Positions 8,120 to 11,886 of a DNA stretch of 11,886 nucleotides are shown here, in pieces (position 1 is the stretch's first letter; the number at the start of each line of letters is the position of its first letter). Under the pieces are notes generated by a model. The model saw only the letters and a program-made list of their open reading frames with translations. It did not search any database and had not been told where the DNA came from. This stretch comes from a bacterium. Lineage in GTDB: Bacteria > Verrucomicrobiota > Kiritimatiellia > UBA8416. The DNA is taken from contig JAIFLS010000030.1 of the NCBI GenBank assembly GCA_020048935.1, forward strand, positions 1 to 11,886. Reading direction: 5' to 3'. Made by a program: the position numbers and the translations under genes.

Positions 8120-10119
8120 TGGACCTCTCCCGGCTTCACTTGTGCCTCGGCATTCCTGAAGTCCAGCACCTTCTTCCGCTGCCCCTTACTGATCGTTACG
8201 ACTCCTGTGTCATAATCGGCATTGAGGAATGGACTGTCAAAGACCTTCTTAGGCGCGTAGTTTACAGGCTCCCCATTGATCGTCGGCTTCTGCTTATAGC
8301 TCGTATCAAGCGTAAGCTCATCACCGTAGATTGTCTTGTACTTGACCACCTTGCCATCCATCTGAGGCTTCGATGCCTTTACCTTCGCCTTGAATGCATC
8401 AAAACTCTTGATCTCCTTCTTCCACATGACTTCAAGGATCACGGGGGCATACTCATCGGACAGAATCATTACGTGACCCGGCGGCGATGAGAACGAAGTT
8501 CCCTCTTCCTTTGTCCCTTTGAACACCTCATCAGTGAGCTTGAAATCGCCCTTGGATACCCGCATAGCCGCGTATGCCCCCGGCGCTTCAACGAAGACAA
8601 TGTCGTCTTCCCTGACTGGCTTGTTCAGCCCTTTCTCCGACATCCACACCATCATCTCTGCGGCGCCCTTGTTGGCCTCAAGTTTCTGGGTTATCAGGCT
8701 GCCTTTGCTCTGGACCGACCAGAACTGATTGAAGGCGACGCTATTGTCTTTCGCACGCGGAACAGGAACAATGCGAGGATCGCCTTCACCCTGGAAGATC
8801 ACGCCCTGCCAGCGACTCTGGCTGCTGATGGCAACCCAGTCCGACGCTGGCCTGGATTCGGTCATCGGCGTACCAAGAATGAACGCCGGGGTGCAGTAGC
8901 TGTATCTCAGGATGCCGCCGCCATCAGTCCGGAACTGGTTGGGCTTCTGGTCCGGCTTGTCCATATGCGGGAACGTGTGTCCCTGGTACCCGAGTCCCTG
9001 GACCCTCTGCCGTATTTCGTATGTGCCGCGACCTTCAGTATCGCGCGCTATATCGGCCACCACTGCGGGTGGGCGGTAGCTGCTCGTAAGCGCGCCGACA
9101 TCATGGCCGTTGATCTCCGGTTGCTCTCCTATCTCAAAGTACAGCCAGGCCAGCACTGCGTTCCCATGATTGCGGCTCTGGACGAATGCATTTTTGCCTT
9201 TTATGCGAGAGGCTCCGCCGCCCATATGGCCCATGATCTGTTCCTCCGCCCAGTAGGCGAAGTACATGTCGAGGAACATTCCAGCGGCTTTCTTCAGCCG
9301 CTCATCGCCGAAATCGTAGAAGTTGTAGAAACCCTTGATCAGCGTCGAGTTGTATCCGTCACTCCTCATTTCGACACAGAGGCCGCGCCTCGCCCGCTCC
9401 TTGCAGTATTCGACGATGTAGTCGTTCCATGCCGCGTACTGCTGCTGAAGAGTTGACCCGTCATCACACTTCAGGTCCCTGTACTCCGGCCTGTCCTTGG
9501 CGTACTTCGAAAAGTGCCAGTGGCATGTGAAATCCATCGCGTGATGGTTCTCTGAGCTGAATACGTTCCATGTTCTGGTCTTCTTGTACTCTGTTTTGCC
9601 AAGCCAGGAACACTTCTTTGTGTAGATCCACATCGGCTCCAGCACCTTTGCCTCTGTCTGCTTCGTGATCAGGCCTGCTTTCACGCTGCCTTTCGGCCCA
9701 TACATCTCGAGCAGGCGCAGGACTATGTCAGCATGCCAGTGAAAGCTATCCCGGTCACAAATCGCCAGCGGGTTATCGAGGTAGTACTGTGCGTTTTCAA
9801 CGAGAGCCGCGTTGGCCTCATCGTTTTTCTCGCTCAGGTACAGACACCGCGCCGCAAAGGCAACAATGGAGTACGAATACCCCCTGACATAGTCGCCACG
9901 CCCGGCGGACAGCGGCGGCTTCTTCGTCGCTCGCACGAGCGGCTTGCCCGCTTCAGCCCTGATAACTGCATCCGCCCTCTTCTCAAATCCTGCAATCACT
10001 TCTTCCGGTGTCATACTGCTCTCCTTGATTTCTGCGCCATTCAAGCACGTAGCCGACAACACAGCTGCACACATGACGCCTGTCAAAGTTATGGTATTCA
10101 TTGCATAACCCGTTTTCAT
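8116..10119 (-). CDS. Secreted protein resembling alpha-toroid/beta-sandwich polysaccharide lyases (function unproven)
   Basis: This 667-aa protein has an N-terminal signal segment (hydrophobic about 10-24, likely cleavage after LNGA at 29), so it is predicted to be exported. Residues about 40-335 look all-helical and rich in aromatic residues, with an ENHHAMDF block (190-197) and SRNHGNAVLAWLYF (315-328). From about 400 to 650 it looks mainly beta, starting with ILRYSYCTPAF (403-413). A helical toroid with Asn-His pairs followed by a Tyr and a beta-sandwich recalls the heparinase II/III and alginate-lyase type of polysaccharide lyase. I do not recognise the exact family, so catalytic roles for N191/H192, N317/H318 and Y407 are inference. 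The start is ATG 10119: AGGAGG lies 6 nt upstream, whereas ATG 10125 would abut it. The frame open to 10425 is a shadow of the next gene. Both ends overlap neighbours by ATGA, placing it firmly in the operon. Confidence 0.72.
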   Translation of the reverse strand: MKTGYAMNTITLTGVMCAAVLSATCLNGAEIKESSMTPEEVIAGFEKRADAVIRAEAGKPLVRATKKPPLSAGRGDYVRGYSYSIVAFAARCLYLSEKNDEANAALVENAQYYLDNPLAICDRDSFHWHADIVLRLLEMYGPKGSVKAGLITKQTEAKVLEPMWIYTKKCSWLGKTEYKKTRTWNVFSSENHHAMDFTCHWHFSKYAKDRPEYRDLKCDDGSTLQQQYAAWNDYIVEYCKERARRGLCVEMRSDGYNSTLIKGFYNFYDFGDERLKKAAGMFLDMYFAYWAEEQIMGHMGGGASRIKGKNAFVQSRNHGNAVLAWLYFEIGEQPEINGHDVGALTSSYRPPAVVADIARDTEGRGTYEIRQRVQGLGYQGHTFPHMDKPDQKPNQFRTDGGGILRYSYCTPAFILGTPMTESRPASDWVAISSQSRWQGVIFQGEGDPRIVPVPRAKDNSVAFNQFWSVQSKGSLITQKLEANKGAAEMMVWMSEKGLNKPVREDDIVFVEAPGAYAAMRVSKGDFKLTDEVFKGTKEEGTSFSSPPGHVMILSDEYAPVILEVMWKKEIKSFDAFKAKVKASKPQMDGKVVKYKTIYGDELTLDTSYKQKPTINGEPVNYAPKKVFDSPFLNADYDTGVVTISKGQRKKVLDFRNAEAQVKPGEVQ

Positions 10120-10493
10120 TCGCATCCTCCTGTAATTGCATGAACCCGCTTCAATTTGCCGCTCCAGCCGTCGGGCTTGAGCTGACTCTGAAGTTCTGGT
10201 AGCGCGCTGATTTCCGGCACGATTTTCGTGAGCTCCGGAAGTATCAAATCCGTGATGTCCTCGCCTCCTCTCCGGTTGAAATGGGTGTTGTCGCCTTCCT
10301 TGGCTGGCCCCCATCCGGATTCCACCGCTACTGTCGAATCTCCGATCAATCCTATTATGAGGGTGGGTTCGCTTTGCTTGAACGGCTTGGCTTGGTCCGC
10401 TTGCAGGTCTTGTCCGGGTATGCAAAGCAAAGCGAGAACCGATGCGATCATCATGCCGGGGAATAGTCTCAATCTACGTTTTTCCATGTTCAT
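10116..10493 (-). pseudogene. Internally deleted SGNH/GDSL hydrolase, rhamnogalacturonan acetylesterase-like (CE12 type)
   Basis: The frame is open (125 aa) but looks like a remnant. Residues 1-35 are a signal peptide. Residues 44-64 (TLIIGLIGDSTVAVESGWGPA) are block I of SGNH esterases, with the nucleophile S53. Directly afterwards, residues 66-92 (EGDNTHFNRRGGEDITDLI onward) match block V, with the catalytic pair D68 and H71. In intact enzymes of this type about 150 or more residues lie between these blocks and carry the block II Gly and block III Asn oxyanion residues. Here they are absent, so the esterase is probably inactive. The junction is near 10295-10305 and is in frame. The intact family removes acetyl groups from pectin-type rhamnogalacturonan, which fits the locus. 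The start ATG 10493 has AAGGG 4 nt upstream; ATG 10487 is an alternative. Its 3' end supplies the AGGAGG of the next gene. An assembly collapse is an alternative explanation. Confidence 0.75.
10126..10131 (-). promoter_or_regulatory. Ribosome binding site that fixes the start of the lyase-like gene
   Basis: The minus strand reads AGGAGG immediately followed by ATG (10125), then CGA and ATG (10119). A full Shine-Dalgarno needs a spacer, so 10119 (6 nt) is the usable start and 10125 is not. The site lies inside the last codons of the upstream esterase remnant. Confidence 0.8.
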
Positions 10494-10547
10494 TTAACCC
10501 TTGTCTATTGGTTATGGGAGCTAATCACGCGCCATTCACCGACTGGC
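10494..10547. other. 54-nt gap between the UroD-family gene and the esterase remnant
   Basis: This is the largest intergenic gap between complete genes in the cluster. I see no T-run terminator, only a weak 4-bp inverted pair (GCCA/TGGC) just after the UroD stop, and no convincing promoter. Read-through from the UroD gene into the rest of the cluster is therefore plausible, though an internal promoter cannot be excluded. Confidence 0.5.
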
Positions 10548-11678
10548 TTACAGCGTTACCATTTCGAGAATGTGATCTTCCTTTTCGCGAAGCATTTTCC
10601 AATCCAACTCCCCAAATTGGTCAATCGAGCAAGTGCCCTCTGGCCATACCCCGCCGACAGTCATCTCGACCTTCAGATTGTTACTCTTGATGAGAGCATA
10701 CTCCTCAGCAAGCCGACTGTAGTCACGCCAGAGAACAAAGAAGAGGTCCGGGTTAGCACCGGCGTCCAGAAGTTGTTCTGTCGTCATCTGGGTCGCGTTG
10801 ATTCCCTCAATGCCCGGAATGCCGTTGATGCCAGGAATTGCGGCCCCGAATTTGCCGCAGCTATGGACGGTGAGGCCACCGAACTCCTCAGAGATACGGA
10901 TCAGATGCTCCCGTGCGTGTTCGATAAAGAAGTCTGACGAAATCATTGCCATGCTGTCCATCGAGACAGTGGCGCCGTGGCCGCCGCCGCTTTCTACCCA
11001 ACTCCAACCCCAAAGATGCGTGCCGACAAACAGATCTCCAAGCAAGTCAAGCTGCCTTTGCCAAAGCTCTATGAAGGCCGTGGTGCACTTGGTGAGAATG
11101 TGGTGTGACTTTGTCCCTCCGAGCATGGCATCCGTGAACAGGTTCTCATATCCCCACAACTGGCCAGCGACATCCATGGGCCCTTGCATGTCGATGACAC
11201 TGATGGGCAATCGCCCATCAGTTTGCTCGAGTACGTACTCCTGCATCTCCAACCAGTTCGCCGCAATGCTTCCTGCCGTGATTTCAGGATCTGGCAGGTT
11301 TTCCGCGTTATCATCGGGCCGGAGCAACTTCTCGCTGATTCCGTATTCCGGTTTGCCGTCATTTCGGATTTGAACGATTTCCCTGGCTCCGAACATGCTG
11401 GGAATCGTTGCCTGCCGACACCCTGGGAACAAATGCGGAATGAAATCGTCTCTTGTGTGGCCATGGGCGATGATCTCGTCCAGCGTCTTCTGTAGTCTTT
11501 CCTCTGCCGGCATCACGTCGTCGTAGTAATCGAATCCCAGATTGGCAAAGATAAAGGGAAGCCGATCTGGCATTCTTTTGTTTTTCAAGGCCCTGACCCT
11601 GTCCTTCGATGCCTCCAGTCGTTCCGACGGGAACAATTCGTCGATGCGATCGAGTTTTCTGTTTATCTCATCAAGCAT
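10548..11678 (-). CDS. Uroporphyrinogen decarboxylase superfamily protein (methyltransferase-like branch)
   Basis: This is a 376-aa cytoplasmic protein without a signal peptide or membrane segments. It has the URO-D/methylcobalamin:CoM methyltransferase fold signature: LTVHSCGKFG at 269-278, where H272 and C274 form the HxCG zinc-ligand motif seen in the MtaA/CmuA-like branch rather than in true haem-pathway HemE. Other conserved-looking parts are FIFANLGFDYYDDV (42-55) and WGWSWVESGGG (223-233). True HemE enzymes are about 340-355 aa and carry the N-terminal RQAGR-type motif, which is not seen here, so a role in haem synthesis is unlikely. A methyl-transfer role, for example on methylated sugars or plant methyl ethers, is speculation. 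The start is ATG 11678: GGAGG lies 9 nt upstream, whereas ATG 11687 is directly adjacent to it. Its stop lies 54 nt before the next start on the same strand, so it may be the first gene of the operon. Confidence 0.85.
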   Translation of the reverse strand: MLDEINRKLDRIDELFPSERLEASKDRVRALKNKRMPDRLPFIFANLGFDYYDDVMPAEERLQKTLDEIIAHGHTRDDFIPHLFPGCRQATIPSMFGAREIVQIRNDGKPEYGISEKLLRPDDNAENLPDPEITAGSIAANWLEMQEYVLEQTDGRLPISVIDMQGPMDVAGQLWGYENLFTDAMLGGTKSHHILTKCTTAFIELWQRQLDLLGDLFVGTHLWGWSWVESGGGHGATVSMDSMAMISSDFFIEHAREHLIRISEEFGGLTVHSCGKFGAAIPGINGIPGIEGINATQMTTEQLLDAGANPDLFFVLWRDYSRLAEEYALIKSNNLKVEMTVGGVWPEGTCSIDQFGELDWKMLREKEDHILEMVTL

Positions 11679-11687
11679 CTGTAACAT

Positions 11688-11692
11688 CCTCC
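11688..11692 (-). promoter_or_regulatory. Ribosome binding site that fixes the start of the UroD-family gene
   Basis: The minus strand reads TTGGAGG, then ATG at 11687 with no spacer, then ATG at 11678 with a 9-nt spacer. The second ATG is the likely start, giving MLDEINRKLD as the N-terminus. Confidence 0.75.
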
Positions 11693-11702
11693 AAAATCCA
11701 AG

Positions 11703-11759
11703 CCAACGCCACGGATCAGGCGAGGCTCATTGTCCTGGCCTGCATCCGGCCTCGTTGGC
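11703..11759. repeat. Inverted repeat in the leader of the UroD-family gene
   Basis: Arms GCCAACG (11703-11709) and CGTTGGC (11753-11759) are perfect complements. A nested pair, CGAGGC (11721-11726) and GCCTCG (11749-11754), overlaps the right arm. Together they could form a bulged stem of about 11 bp. No T-run follows on the minus strand, so it does not look like a simple intrinsic terminator. It could be a leader hairpin or a terminator relic of an upstream gene. Confidence 0.4.
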
Positions 11760-11886
11760 AGTCAGGATACACCCTATTTATCCATGGACCGAATAGCCTT
11801 TCTTGAGCAAACGCCTTGCGCATGATGGCTTCGATACCGGGGATAAATGTTTGCGAGGGTCCACTTTGCGGACTAACCGTTTCACC

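Larger units (their letters stand above)
11679..11886. other. Upstream region of the cluster, no gene recognised
   Basis: About 200 nt precede the first gene. On the minus strand one frame is open from the window edge down to a TGA at 11716 (56 codons), ending 37 nt before the UroD start. It could be the tail of another gene, but I recognise nothing in its translation. Candidate promoter elements are weak, for example TATCCT about 18 nt after TTCGGT on the minus strand, so none is called. If the cluster has its own promoter it should be here or just beyond the edge. Confidence 0.4.

Noticed and set aside
10120..10425. Possible N-terminal extension of the lyase-like gene
   Set aside because: It covers the esterase remnant in another frame and would bury the signal peptide. 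AGGAGG at 10126-10131 points to ATG 10119.
10548..11678. HemE (haem biosynthesis)
   Set aside because: The typical N-terminal HemE motif is not seen, and the HxCG zinc motif places it in the methyltransferase-like part of the superfamily.
11703..11759. Integron attC-like site
   Set aside because: The GCCAAC and GTTGGC arms superficially recall attC ends, but they do not fit RYYYAAC/GTTRRRY, and there is no cassette structure or integrase.
11811..11886. Remnant of a sugar-nucleotide dehydratase gene
   Set aside because: One minus-strand frame ends in LLKKGYSVHG, which recalls the start of GDP-mannose dehydratases, but the preceding residues lack the nucleotide-binding Gly motif, so the resemblance is probably chance.

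Overview
The window holds one block of genes, all on the minus strand, so the order of transcription runs from high to low coordinates. It reads as a polysaccharide-utilisation locus, most likely for a rhamnose-rich polymer such as rhamnogalacturonan. In order the genes are: a uroporphyrinogen-decarboxylase-superfamily protein; a truncated rhamnogalacturonan-acetylesterase-like (SGNH, CE12-type) reading frame; a secreted protein resembling (alpha/alpha)-toroid polysaccharide lyases; a secreted DUF1961 (YesU-like) protein; a cytoplasmic GH78 alpha-L-rhamnosidase; and an oligosaccharide/oligopeptide-type ABC importer made of a fused binding-protein/permease, a second permease, and an ATPase cut by the window edge.

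The organism is a bacterium of middling to high GC. Secreted carbohydrate-active proteins, a stray UroD-family protein and an Opp/Dpp-type sugar importer together suggest the Planctomycetota-Verrucomicrobiota-Lentisphaerota-Kiritimatiellota group. This is inference from gene content only; there is no rRNA or other marker gene.

The genes are packed very tightly. Three consecutive junctions are 4-nt ATGA overlaps (10116-10119, 8116-8119, 7277-7280). A fourth is a TTGA overlap with a TTG start (4728-4731), and the next is an 11-nt overlap (1459-1469). Translational coupling along most of the cluster is therefore likely. No terminator-like hairpin with a T-run was seen between genes. The only candidate leader region is 11679-11886.

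Proposed pathway: the secreted proteins (lyase-like, DUF1961, formerly an acetylesterase) cut or de-esterify the polymer outside the cytoplasm. The importer then brings in oligosaccharides, and the signal-less GH78 enzyme removes rhamnose inside the cell.

Four things stand out. (1) The solute-binding protein and the OppB-type permease are one 1090-residue chain, with an extra membrane helix that would restore permease topology. (2) A cluster of perfect palindromes lies in frame inside the rhamnosidase gene, like a protein-coding palindromic element. (3) The acetylesterase frame joins its first and last catalytic blocks with the middle missing. (4) An exact 45-bp tandem duplication lies at the 3' end of the second permease gene and spans a possible start of the ATPase gene.
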